From Stropharia rugosoannulata (lineage: Eukaryota; Basidiomycota; Agaricomycetes; Agaricales; Strophariaceae): a stretch of DNA of 64,000 nucleotides. The translations under genes were made by a program, and so were the position numbers. Shown piece after piece: positions 9,352 to 20,616 of the stretch. The notes beneath the pieces were generated by a model, which saw only the letters and a program-made list of their open reading frames with translations, searched no databases and was not told where the DNA came from. The stretch spans positions 4,712,001 through 4,776,000 of the forward strand of contig JANCIK010000001.1 of NCBI GenBank assembly GCA_028532985.1, given 5' to 3'. Each line of letters opens with the position of its first letter. Within the stretch, counting starts at the first letter, position 1.

Positions 9352-10320
9352 TTTTGTCTTGGATTTATGTTAGGTTTACTAAAGATATTTTTATTGAGAA
9401 CATGGACCGACCGACAAATACTGCGCGCTCACTTTGATTTGCCTTTGATGCGTCGCGCCGCGTCATGAGGAGTATGCGTACGCGTGTCCTGCGCGCGCGG
9501 GGGACAGCCGTCGGCGCGTCTCGGCGTCGCTTGCATTATCGCATCAATCCGCCGTGCAATCATGCATCCGTCCGGACTCCGCCTTCGTTAGACCCGCCAT
9601 TTTGCTGCAGCTCAAACGTCGAATGAAGTTCCAGTCTCTGTAGGATTAGCTGTTGCAACCCCAACATGCTACACCGTTATCTCTGAGCGATATTCTTGTG
9701 TGTTACACCCCTATGAAGACCAAATGCCACAGACTCAAGGCTGTTGGTTCATCGATTTGCTATCGGTTCACCAGTTTAAGTGGTTTGGTTGCCAGCGCCG
9801 AATAGAGAAGGCGAACGTATTGTGCGTACCTTGATACTTGTGTCAGTGTTGCACTGAATGTTGTGGTTTCTTGTTCATAGCTCGGCTCTATCGAACGCAT
9901 ACCTAACGGGCCCGGTTCTTGGATATATGCGCCCTTCCGTCCTCAAGCTTCCAGTTGCTGTCACGACGCACGAAATGGGCCACTATGATGCTCACAGTGG
10001 CACAGTTGGCTAACAGAAACGGCGCTCTCCGGAAACCTGGGCAGTATATCGCGGCTTTTTACCCGCATCTCTGAAGCTGGAGTCCTAATTATACCTATGA
10101 CATAGCTTCTCCTCATTGCCGCTGCTGCCAACGTCGCTAATCATTTCGCTTCTACTCATTGCATACTTCTCTGGCACCACATGAACTGTGACTGAGAGAC
10201 TATTCAATGACATTGCTCCACTTCCTGGCCAGCTGATCTGTTCTAGCGGCGCGCATATCCGTGATAAAATCTATCATGGATTGTACTGCCGCTCGACGTG
10301 ATCACCCACCTCTTCGCACC
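9352..10320. other. Intergenic region, CpG-rich patch
   Basis: About 970 bases without a recognisable gene. The stretch 9440-9545 is strikingly rich in CG dinucleotides (runs such as GCGCGCGCGGGGG). The rest looks ordinary. It presumably holds the 3' end of the arrestin-like gene and the promoter of the glutaminase. Confidence 0.4.
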
Positions 10321-13189
10321 ATGTATCTGCTGCAGCTCTTTGGTCTGTGTGTATTGTTCCATGATGCTCTGTCGTCAGTACTTCATACATCCTCACCGCC
10401 AACCATCTTCCACGTATCCAGTGGAGATAACGATAATTATTTCTACCGTGACAACGTCACCACAGCGCAGCTTCTCTTGACCAACTCGTTACCCACACCA
10501 AACAGTCCTAGGCGCTTTGTTACCGCTTTGCCTGCTGGTAACAATGGGGCATTAGTCTATTTTCTTCCCAAAAATGCTACCCAATCCCTTGATGTGCAGC
10601 TGGTCAACGGCACGATTACTAGTGCTGCAGTGAGTCAGAGTAGAGGCGTACAGGCAGATTTGCAGTTTAACGCCGATGCGACACTAGGAGTGACGATAAT
10701 TGGTGCCGTTCGCGCCATGAGAGGTCAGTGAATGGCTCCTCTACCCAGTCTCTTAGAATAACTGAACTTACAGGCTTTTAGACTACGTGGAGGGGTCCGG
10801 TACTATGCATGAAATATTCAACTATACTCTCGCTGCGTTCAGCTCGACTGAGGTCCACCTCCACAGAAAGTACATCAACAGTACCTTTAACGACCCCGGG
10901 GTATTCATGTCTGTCGACCTTTATCTATCGGTACCTCCCGGCAGCCTTGCCCGCTTTTCCGTAAAGACAAACGAGAATATAAACGTCGTGCCTCCTACAA
11001 TAGACATTCTTCTGCCTCCCCCAAATGCTCACCGCACAACTGACCGGAGCAGTATCCGAGTCGCTGTCGTCACAAGCGAAGCCACTTTGCCGGGTTTCAG
11101 CCCGGACGCTCTGTTTTTGTCTCAGCAAGATGCCAGTACCGCTTCGATAAGCTCTGCAATTGGAGCTTTATCATCGAATATCACGGAAGAGGTGAAAAAA
11201 ATGGTCCATCATCAGAGGCATACTGTGCTGAACAAGTCGGTCTAGGTTTCCTTTTTGGCTTTCCAAGAGAAGTTTACAGCAGGGGGATGGCGATTCCTAA
11301 CTGTACGTTTTGGCACTCTTCCCATTTTGAGCGTAAAGTATGTTGAATGCACATGCAGTACTTCGGCCGTGACACCATGATAGCCCTGCGCATGCTGATG
11401 CCCATCATGACCTCTGACGCGGTTGAAACTATTCTGGGCGCAGTCATCGAAAGGGCGAATTCGACCGGCGCGCTTTGTCACGAAGAAACAATAGGTTTGT
11501 TTTTAATCCTCTGCTTTTATTTGACATGCTTAATTTCTTTTTGTGCGTCCACAGGCGACTATGCGTCTTTCGTATGTGTCTCCGTTCCGGTTGATCATTT
11601 GTCCCCCTAGCTAAACGTGAGTAAAGGTTAATATTGGCAACGGGAATCCAGACTTAGGAAACACGCCGTTCTATGACTACAAAGTAGGTTCTCTCTTAAC
11701 TTGCAGTTTAGAAGATATCTTGATGTCATTACGTAGATGATTGATACGGATTTGTTACTAGTCCCCGCTCTGGCGCATTATTTCCTGGAACTGCCGCAGG
11801 GCACGAATAGATCCTCGCAGTTCTTCTCTAAGCAGGCAACACTACAGAACGGGACGTATCTTAATATCACGAACAGGTGCCCTTAATCATTCAATATGCT
11901 TCTCCGTTGAATCTAACGAGTCGTGGTATACAGGATTGTCTCCTATAACGTAAATCGTGCCATGCCCTTCTTCCTCGCGGACCCACCCACCGCGTCTGAC
12001 TTGCTGTCTTTCCGCCCCGGCCAGCCGGTGGGGAACTGGCGAGATAGCAATCAGGGAACGGGATATGGACCCATACCATTTGACGTCAATGTCGCACTGG
12101 TTCCCGCTAACCTCAGAGCTGTGGGCCTTCTGTCTGCTGCCGGGGTGCTAAACCTAGACGAACTTGGCTTGGGCGGAGTGGACGTTGTCGCTATGGCTGA
12201 GAAGTGGGAGGCTCAAGCTCCGCTCATGTTTGAGGTGTCTGTAGACGCGGATACTGCGGAAGCACGACTACAGGACTTCGTCGAACAGGTGTCACTGAAC
12301 GAAGAACTGCTGGGAAACTCGACTACGCCAGCCGCGAATGTTAGCTTTTATGCACTGTCACTGATGGCAGATGGAAGTCCTGTTGAGGTGCGCTGGTGAA
12401 TTTTTGCGGTTATGCATTGAATCGCTAACGAATGCTGTGACCGCGGTTCGCAGGTCTTGAATTCGGACCTGAGCTTTAAATTGATATACGGGACTAACCT
12501 TACTGACACGTTCCTGCAGAGAGTCGTAGATGCAATGTCACCATATCCTCGAGGTAAGAAAGGAATCGGACAGCGTACATCTGAGGGAATTGCTACTAAC
12601 ATCGCGCCTTTTCTTACACAGGACTTCTTACGAACATTGGAATGGTTGTGGCAAACCCAGCCTATGACTCCAACAGAACAAACATACAAGTACTGGATCG
12701 CACAGCATACCATGGTACCGTAGTTTGGTACGTACAAGACTTATGAAATATATTCTCCAGTTCTAACTGAATCGGTGTACTATCAGGTCGTTCCAACAAG
12801 CCCTTATGGCAGGGGGCATTGCAAAGCAGTTGGCCTTGTGCCCTGACTTGAATACCACCACTGTCGATATCAATCCTGCTCCCTCTATTCCACCCACGTG
12901 GTGCAGCGACGACAGCCTCGTTAATGACTTACAGGACGCCCAGAGCCGTCTGTGGACATCAATTAGGGGCGCTTCTAGCAGTGAGTATATGACTCATGTC
13001 CACTGACAAACTCTGATCTGGCGAATTATGGTAGACATTTACTCTGAAGTGTGGTCGTACTCATTCGACAACAACACGGGTCTGTTTGAGATTGCAGATC
13101 TTGCTGCACTGTCACCTGATGGGACGGAATCGGACGCGATACAGCTATGGTCGTATGGGTTCTTGGGGCTGATCGCACCCCCTAGTTGA
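10321..13189 (+). CDS. Secreted glutaminase, GtaA/DUF4965 family
   Basis: Fungal glutaminase A-type enzymes are large secreted proteins that hydrolyse L-glutamine to glutamate and ammonia outside the cell. I chose the ATG at 10321 because it begins a good signal peptide (MYLLQLFGLCVLFHDALSS); the upstream in-frame ATG at 10276 would bury it. Thirteen exons join cleanly: 10321-10723, 10782-11191, 11246-11302, 11359-11494, 11555-11575, 11611-11616, 11652-11683, 11737-11876, 11934-12387, 12454-12553, 12622-12727, 12787-12980, 13035-13189. Family hallmarks in order are GNNGALVYF, RDYVEGSGTMHEIFNYTL, GGWRFLTYFGRDTM, TGALCHEETIGDYASF, GNTPFYDYKMIDTD, FRPGQPVGNWRDSNQGTG, NPAYDSNRTN and IQLWSYGFLGL. 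Many N-x-S/T sites fit secretion. The exon at 11611-11616 is only 6 bases long yet is needed to keep frame. No break was found. Confidence 0.9.
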
Positions 13190-13702
13190 GCTGTCTGTTG
13201 TATCTCCAATTTGTTTATTGATAGGGTACGAAATAGCATGATGTTCGTAGAAATTCAGGGACAGGAGATGAATCAATGACTTGGAGTGCAACTTTGCGAA
13301 TCCCAAGGCTCGCTTTGCATGCCAAACGCGGACCGTAAACTCTCCGTGCTGTCATTCATTTTAGGATGGGCACAAATGGGCCACATGCCCTCGAAGTATG
13401 TATGTTCCCATCAACATGACACACTTATTAATCATCACAAAGCTTCTCTTTGGCTCTCACTACGAGTTGCATTTACCTCTCACGCAGCCTTCCATATCTC
13501 ATTCAGCTGACCCAGGACTCCCATATTATCGTCCCGTGCTAAGGCGTAGTGACCTACATTTGAGACATGGCCATAATCTTCGCTCGCTAACCCCTTCGCG
13601 TAACGATGTCAGGCAAACATATAATAACCTCAAGTCGCCACTTTAAATGGAATTCTTCCACCGCTTGAATTTGCTAACCTTGACCCATTCTTTACCTTCA
13701 CA
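13190..13702. other. Intergenic region
   Basis: 513 bases between the glutaminase stop and the dehydrogenase start. I see no coding pattern. It presumably holds the promoter of the downstream gene. Confidence 0.4.
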
Positions 13703-15777
13703 ATGCGCGCCGTCGTTTATGATAAACCGTTCACCGTCACTGTTCGCGAGGTCGAGAAGCCTAAAATACTGCATCCTGATGATATCATTGTGAGAGGTAT
13801 GTGGTTATTCTGAAATGGAATACCGGGCGGCGGTGTTGAGAAGCTTGTTTAAACCAGTCACCACAACCTGTATTTGCGGAAGGTTAGTATCTCCCGCAGC
13901 TTTTAATTGGACATAATACTGATTTACCTTTCACATTCTTATAGCGACCTCCACATGTATGAAGGCAGGACAGCCGCCCAGGCGGGGATCGTATTCGGGC
14001 ATGAGAAGTGAGTTTAGTAGCCACACTTCCAGATGATGCATGTATTCATTCAATTAGCATGGGGATTGTCGACGTATGTATCATTTTACATGTATTTTCA
14101 CCAGTGGCATGTACTGACGGACATAATATGTTTGCAGGAAGTAGGCACTGGAGTAACGGTTAGTTTATATAGTATCAAGCTATCTGACATCAGCTGTGCT
14201 CAAATCAGCGGGATACAGCTTTTGAAGAAAGGTGACAGGGTTGTGATGCCGTTCAACGTAGCCTGCGGACGATGCCTCAATTGCGAGGAGGGTAAATCCG
14301 CTTTCTGTACCCATGTAAACCCAGGATTTGTAAGTTGTATTACCTGAAGGGCTTTACGTTCCGCTGATACTTTAACCTGCTTGTATAGGCTGGCGGGTAA
14401 GACGGGTGTTCTGTCTTGACGCGGAATGGCAAACTGACGCCTCATTTCGTGCCACAACGCAGTGCCTACGGGTAAGTCGACCTCTCACCCTTATTGCTCC
14501 TCAATTAACGCGACCTGGAATAAAAGATATGTAGCAATGGGCCCGTATCCCGGGGGTCAGGCGGTAAGCAAATTAACAAGAATTGGTAACAGGGGATGTG
14601 GTCCTTAGCGTGCCCACTAGGAATATGTTCGCGTTCCTTTCGCCGACTTCAACGCTCTCGTTCTACCACCTGGAACTGAGCACGAAGAAGATTTTGCTTT
14701 ACTTGCGGATATCTTCCCAACGGTAAGCAAAGTCAGATAATGAGACTTGCACAATAGAGATTGAACGAGTAGAGCAGGGTTGGCACGGTGTTCAACTTTC
14801 AGTACGCGTCTTCGGTCATACCGTATTTTCAATATGTCAAATAACTCTTTCTTCCAATCATCGTAGGGTTTCAAACCTGGAGAGAGTGTCGCAGTATTCG
14901 GTGCTGGACCTGTTGGTCTTATGGCTGCATACTCTGCTGTACTTCGCGGTGCATCTGATGTATATGTTATTGACCGTGTCCCAGAGCGTCTTGGCAAGGC
15001 GAAGGAAATTGGTTGTATCCCAATTGATTTCAGCAAAGCGGATGCTGTTACGCAGATCCTTGAGCTGCGTGGTGGGTGAGTGTGTGGTTCTACTTTAGTG
15101 AAGATCAGTTTTACTCAGATTAAATTCACTCCAGCAAAGAAGTTGACCGGGGCGTAGACGGTATGAGACATTGATAAATCACTTGATTTCACCAACTGAC
15201 CACATTTTTTTTTATAGCTGTTGGCTACCAGGCAACTACTGGAGATGGCAAAACCGAACAGCCAAACGCCGTCTTGGAAGCACTGATTAGGGTGGTCAGA
15301 CCGACAGGAGGACTTGGCATACCAGGCTTGTACGTACCAAGCGACCCAGGAGCACCTGATTCTGCAGCAGCAAAGTGAGCCAGAAGTTTGCCGTTTCCGA
15401 CAACCGTTGAGTTCTGACCACTTATTAACGCTACGCCAGAGGCTATATCTCTTTCCCATTTGGTAATATATTAGTCTCTGATCTTCAACGCTGGGCATAA
15501 CACTAATAAATACTACAGGAAAGTTGTTTGAGAAGGGCCTTACCCTCGGGACAGGTCAATGCAACGTTAAGGTGCGTTGGACAATTTCAAAAAAAAAATC
15601 TTGAATTCAATGAGCCCGTAGACTTACAATCGCTATTTGCGTGATCTAATCATCGCTGGTCGAGCTAAGCCATCTTTCGTGGTGTCCCACAACCTTTCTT
15701 TGGACGAGGCAGCATCGGCATATGACAAATTCGACCGCCGCGTAGAAGGCTATACAAAGGTGCTGTTACATCCGTAA
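13703..15777 (+). CDS. Zinc-dependent dehydrogenase, glutathione-independent formaldehyde dehydrogenase-like
   Basis: A medium-chain zinc dehydrogenase that oxidises an alcohol or hydrated aldehyde with NAD(P). The protein starts MRAVVYDKPFTVTVREVEKP. It has the catalytic zinc ligand region TTCICGSDLHMYEGR and the ligand motif GHEN. The structural zinc cysteines are in CGRCLNCEEGKSAFC, the family signature in YGYVAMGPYPGGQAEY, and the Rossmann turn in VFGAGPVGLMAAYSA. VDRGVDAVGYQAT and the ending YTKVLLHP also fit glutathione-independent formaldehyde dehydrogenase relatives. I count 17 exons, several tiny: 14389-14396 (8 bases) and 14463-14471 (9 bases) together supply GGAYG. The true substrate cannot be read from sequence. 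The gene ends 133 bases from the convergent Ppo gene, so the two 3' ends nearly meet. Confidence 0.88.
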
Positions 15778-15910
15778 CCTCTCCCCGTTGCACAAGCTGG
15801 CAACTTCACATCAATCGGTTGCTTCAAGGACGGAATAGGTATTGCAATTTAAAACGATAAGATACATGATGTGATGCTACGACAAGGCTCCAAATATTTC
15901 ACCGGGCAGA

Positions 15911-18900
15911 TTATGCATCGTACTGTAGTAACACGCATTTGTTAAACGGATCCAAAATTTGATAAAAGGGATAAACACTTACAACTATTTGCATGCTGCC
16001 GGGCCATCTTGATATAGTCCCGTTACGCTGGATGAAGTAATCCGTGTCGGTGTCGTTGATCACCTCGTTGATCCTCTTGATTTGACCCGCAGGGCCAGGA
16101 GCGCGACGAACATTCTTCAATTTGAAGATCACACGTACGAGCTCAGTGACGGTCAGATGTGAGAAGGCGATACCGATACAGTCATGGAAGCCTGTCCCAT
16201 TCAGATGGTAGGAACTTGCAGGCCTTGTGGGGTTTACGGTGGTGGGATCCGGGAAATCAGTAGGCTACCCAAGGTGTTAGTTAACTTCATTACAAAATGA
16301 TGTGGAATCTGGTTACGCACATTCAAATGAGCCCTCCTGAAGCTTCCCCAGACTTTGTCGCCGGCCTTTATCGAAACAGGTGGTAAACCTGGACCTTGAG
16401 ATATCGTTGCGTCGACAGTCGCCTGCCTCCACAGTCCGGCAAACTGAGGGGACAGCCCTATATGACATATTCGTCAGTCGTTCTAATGAGGTATTAAATA
16501 CATCCGTACTCATTGCTTCACGGACATATCCTTGCAAAAGATCTGCGCTCTTCTGGTCTTTCAGGTTGACGAGCTTCAAGATTTGGGCGCGTTCTGCAGC
16601 GTGAGAATCGTCGAGGTAGAAGTCAATAACATGAACAGCGGCCTGTGCCAAATTGACAGAAGAGCCGACGACGAGGCCAAGCGTGAGACCGATCAACTGA
16701 TCTACAGGGCGGCCAGTTGCAGCTAAGGTGCTGAGGAACGGGTAGCATGGTTTTGCATCAGGGGGCCACACCAGCGAAGCAGCTCGCGAAGCAATGTTTC
16801 CAAGGATATTCTAAGTGAAAGGATCAGTGCTAAAAAGAACTGCATACAACGTATGTACATACAGGAGAAGTGGCTGGGTGAGCTTCAATTAACGCCTTAA
16901 GTGCGACGGCACCAAGAGCTTTCCCGTAGTTCGCAGATGCCTCGTTCATGGAAAATGCGTTTACAACATCGTCCATATTGAGGAGATTCGCACTAGTTTG
17001 GAGATGATCAGACCGCTTAAGTAAATGTCAGAATTATACGATGTAACGTACGTGAACTAAAAAATAAAAGTCAGTACAGCACAATTTCGCAAGGCAGTTC
17101 AAACATACCAAAGTGGAGAGCATAGTGTACAATTCATTGTAGGTGAACAAACCATGCGGATTTTCGAATGTCTTCGCGGAAAGACCCAACTGTATACAAC
17201 AAGTTCAAAAATGTACACGCGCTTAGCTTTGGAAAGAACGTACAAATTTATCGCACACCCATTGAATGGCTACCGGATTGATGACGTCGAACACGACGTC
17301 GACATACTTTCCTGGTAGCCCAGGGTATGACCACGACTTCTTCACTATTTGGTTCTTTGCAAGGTCTGTCATCCACGAGACAATGTTAATCATGGAAGCC
17401 TTGTCCGGGAAGATCGCCTGCAGGCAGAGCATACGATCGGTGTCGTGTCTGGGTAGAGTAAGCTCAAAATTGGTTATAAAACGAGTTGACAAGAAAGGCG
17501 TACTTCGCAGGCTCGTCGAAGTTCAGAGCGGATCCATACCCTACTTTGGGATATATATTTTTGAAACGACTGGGGTCACTGAATACCGTTTGAATCGCGG
17601 TGAACGTTGTCAGTATGACTGGTTCAGGCTGTGGCTTAGGTCTCTCGAATGTGTATTTCTCGGCAATGCCTTGCTTCTTCAAAGCCTCAGCCATCTTCTG
17701 AGGGGTGAAGAATGGCCATAGAGAGTACACAGAGTTCTAAACAGGAATTAATGAGTTGGGAACAGCCAATCCTGTGAATGACAATTACCCAAGTGTACTG
17801 CTGAGGAAGGTGCCTAAGTAGAAGTTTAGGTACTAAAGAAGGCATGACAGTATCAGTAAGGAGCCCATTTCAACAAGTTGCGCAAACATACTCATGGCTC
17901 CGCCAGCTCCATTGCTCATATCACGTTGGCAGTCCCAGAAGCCCCATGTGGTCAAATTAGCAGCTGAAGGATTTGTTTAGTTGACAGAATATGCAGCATA
18001 ACGGGAGTGTCGGACTTACGCGTGAAATCACTTGTGTAGAAGCGGTCTCCACGAACAAGTGCAATGGCATCTCCCAAAACTGCCCGAGTAGTCTACGAGA
18101 AAGTAGTGAGTAATGATATAAATCGTACGAGTGTTTATATGCATACGGTGTAACCACAAGAGAATCGTAGACCGTCAGATAGGGGCATGTACTCTTCTGC
18201 AACGAGACCGGTCTAAGCAAAAATCAATTAGTCACTTCATTGGGTTGTATGAGAATTGCCATACGTAGAGTTCCAAATTGTTGATATGACCATACAGACG
18301 ACGCGCAGCGCTCTATTCACAGGTAGATATCATCAGTTGAATGTACTTCCTAAGTGCTTGTACTACTTACAGCAATGGCGGGGTCGGGATTCCACTCTTC
18401 GAAGCTTTCAAATTCTAGACAAGAGTGAGTATACATTTACTTCGATGAAGAAAGAATATACACGTACGCTTTAGTCCAATAAACTCTCTGAACTCGTTCA
18501 TGGTGCAGACACCCCATGACCGCGCTTGCTCGATTCCCATTATTTCGACGAGGCGGAGAACACCTGGTGAGTTTTGACCACCGAAGCAGCTTGCAGGGCT
18601 TTCAGTCGCGTCGGCGAGGACATTGAAAAGGTCCACATCAGCAAAGCGTCCGTCGGGGCCGCGCTGCAGTCTAAGTAACGACAACAAAGTTATTGTAAGT
18701 ACTAAACTGGCAGATGTAACACGCAATACTCACGTCGCGAAAGTCCTCACTTTGGGATCTTCGGGAACACTGGCAAGGAGAGCGCCTATGCTTTTCAAAT
18801 CTTGCATGGAAAGCTGAACAGAGTTGTATGAGCCGATGTATCATCCATATCCATAAGTATATCCACGCACCTCAGAGGCGGGTTTTCCATTGAATGCCTT

Positions 18901-20616
18901 GGCGAAGAAGTCCTCCGTCCACTTCTCGTCTTTGGCTGAGACCGTAGGGTGCCACTACCGTTTTCATTAGTATCTGCAGTACGTGTCAAATACCAGGGAG
19001 ACACACCCGATACAAGACGTTGAATTCCACGCTGCAATGATTGCCTTGACCACGAGGAACAGAGATCTCCTTTGTTTCAATGCGCTGGATAGTTCTAGTG
19101 TCAGTAATTCGGTAAAGCGGATGAGAAAGGATTTCGCACATCGAATGGCTTCATGTTCCAATTGCATCCCTCGGCGGAACCCAAGAAACCAGCGGCATAA
19201 TCGCCTGTTATGGAGTTGATGAAGTGTCCGCCACTAAAAGATAACAGAGTTGTTGAGATTTCACCAAGTAATCAGAGCGCAACATACTTGATCAACCTGG
19301 CAGTTTGGAAGATCTCTTCATCCTGCTGGGCGCGGCGAACGGGATCACTCGGTGGTGGGTCAATCCAGCGGCCCTTTTCGTTGATCTTGAGGATTTGTTG
19401 AGCTATGTACTGGTAGGATGATGGTTAGCATAATAATTCGCGCCCACTAGAGAAGAATTTACGTTGTGGTTCCTGCTGTAGAGTACGAGCAGGACGCTAG
19501 CAGCTGGTGGTAAGAATAGAAGCCGGTCCTCGGAGAATGTATCCGGATATAGTAATCCGCGGCCCTGCTCTTTGTCACGAATCTTGTCTTGCTGCTCCTG
19601 ATCTGCACGGTGGATAACGAGTCAGACCAAATCATTATAAAATAGAGAAATAAATGTGAACTTACTGTCACCGTAAAGCGGGCTTAAATCCAGGTAGGAG
19701 CTCGCATTATTGATATACATGTTGCGAAGATCGGTTCGGAATAAGGAGTGCGTGACAATGGATGCGTAGGCGAAAATCAAGCTCGACATCCCTCCTGGGT
19801 GGACTTTTTGCTGAATGGGCCAAGTGAAAATTAAAAAATGCCCGCAAAACAAATTAATTAAGAATACGAACGCGTTGTCTCTTCAAAACAGTGTCGAAGA
19901 CGAGCCCTGGGTCAGGAAGGGAGGTCCGCGGCAAACCTGCCTTGCCTTGGACACTACGCGCGTAGGGTCTGCCCGATCTGCCCAAGTCAGGGATCTCCAA
20001 ATTATTTCCAGAGCCATCTGCTTCTCTGAACGTATGATCCGGTCCCAGGAACGACGCTGGAGGGTGAGGAATCGTGTTGTAGAGCAACTGAATGACCGAG
20101 TTTCCCATTTCTTCAGCAAGCGCGCTGTTCGGGTCAATCTTGGCCAAGATCTCAAGACCGGTGGACAGCTGTATGAGCAAAGATTCAGAATGTCAGTAGT
20201 CAACTATTGTAAAACTGCTTACACTACCAAGGCGGTCATTAATTGCTTGAGGATTCTTGGTGAGGTCAAATACAGCTTTCTGCGTAGCATATTGCAATTA
20301 GTACAAATTTTAAAATGTAGTGTTGCATTGAACTTACGATTTGGGCAGGAGTCGGCTTGAAACCGCCTTTAGAAACAAATCCTTCCACCTAAAGATCATT
20401 AAATTAGGACAAAGGCTAGAGTTGGAGATGACAACATTATCATACCTGGTTAATCACGTTAGCTAACTTCGAGTGGGCTTGTGTGTCGTCGTCGGTACTA
20501 GGCGTAATCTCATACTCATAGTAACCAGTTGGAGCGGTGGGTGGCGGACGTCTCGAGAGGTGAACTACATCAGCGCCGGTAGCAAGCAATTGGGTAGCAG
20601 ACAAGTTGGTAGCCAT
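15911..20616 (-). CDS. Linoleate diol synthase-like dioxygenase-P450 fusion (Ppo family)
   Basis: Ppo proteins are haem fusions. The N-terminal peroxidase-like half adds oxygen to linoleic or oleic acid, and the C-terminal P450 half rearranges the hydroperoxide to a diol. The products are oxylipins that affect sporulation. The start is MATNLSATQLLATGADV (ATG at 20616) and the end is SMQIVYDA. In the dioxygenase half I see HPPASFLGPDHTFREADG, GKAGLPRTSLPDPGLVFDT, the distal-haem THSLFRTD (His codon 19748-19750) and YRWH. YRWH is the radical Tyr and proximal His, split by an intron at 18955-19006. In the P450 half I see the I-helix SSVNLAQAA (Asn-x-x-Gln, needed for isomerase activity in known diol synthases), the helix-K motif EAMR and GTGFHDCIG with the haem Cys at 16178-16180. 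Some relatives have lost this Cys; here both halves look active. Which positions are oxidised cannot be told. Confidence 0.93.

Noticed and set aside
11923..12399. A stand-alone gene of 158 codons
   Set aside because: It is an internal exon of the glutaminase, joined in phase to both sides.
19815..20360. 181-codon plus-strand frame
   Set aside because: It is antisense to the dioxygenase half of the Ppo gene, whose conserved motifs run through the same bases.
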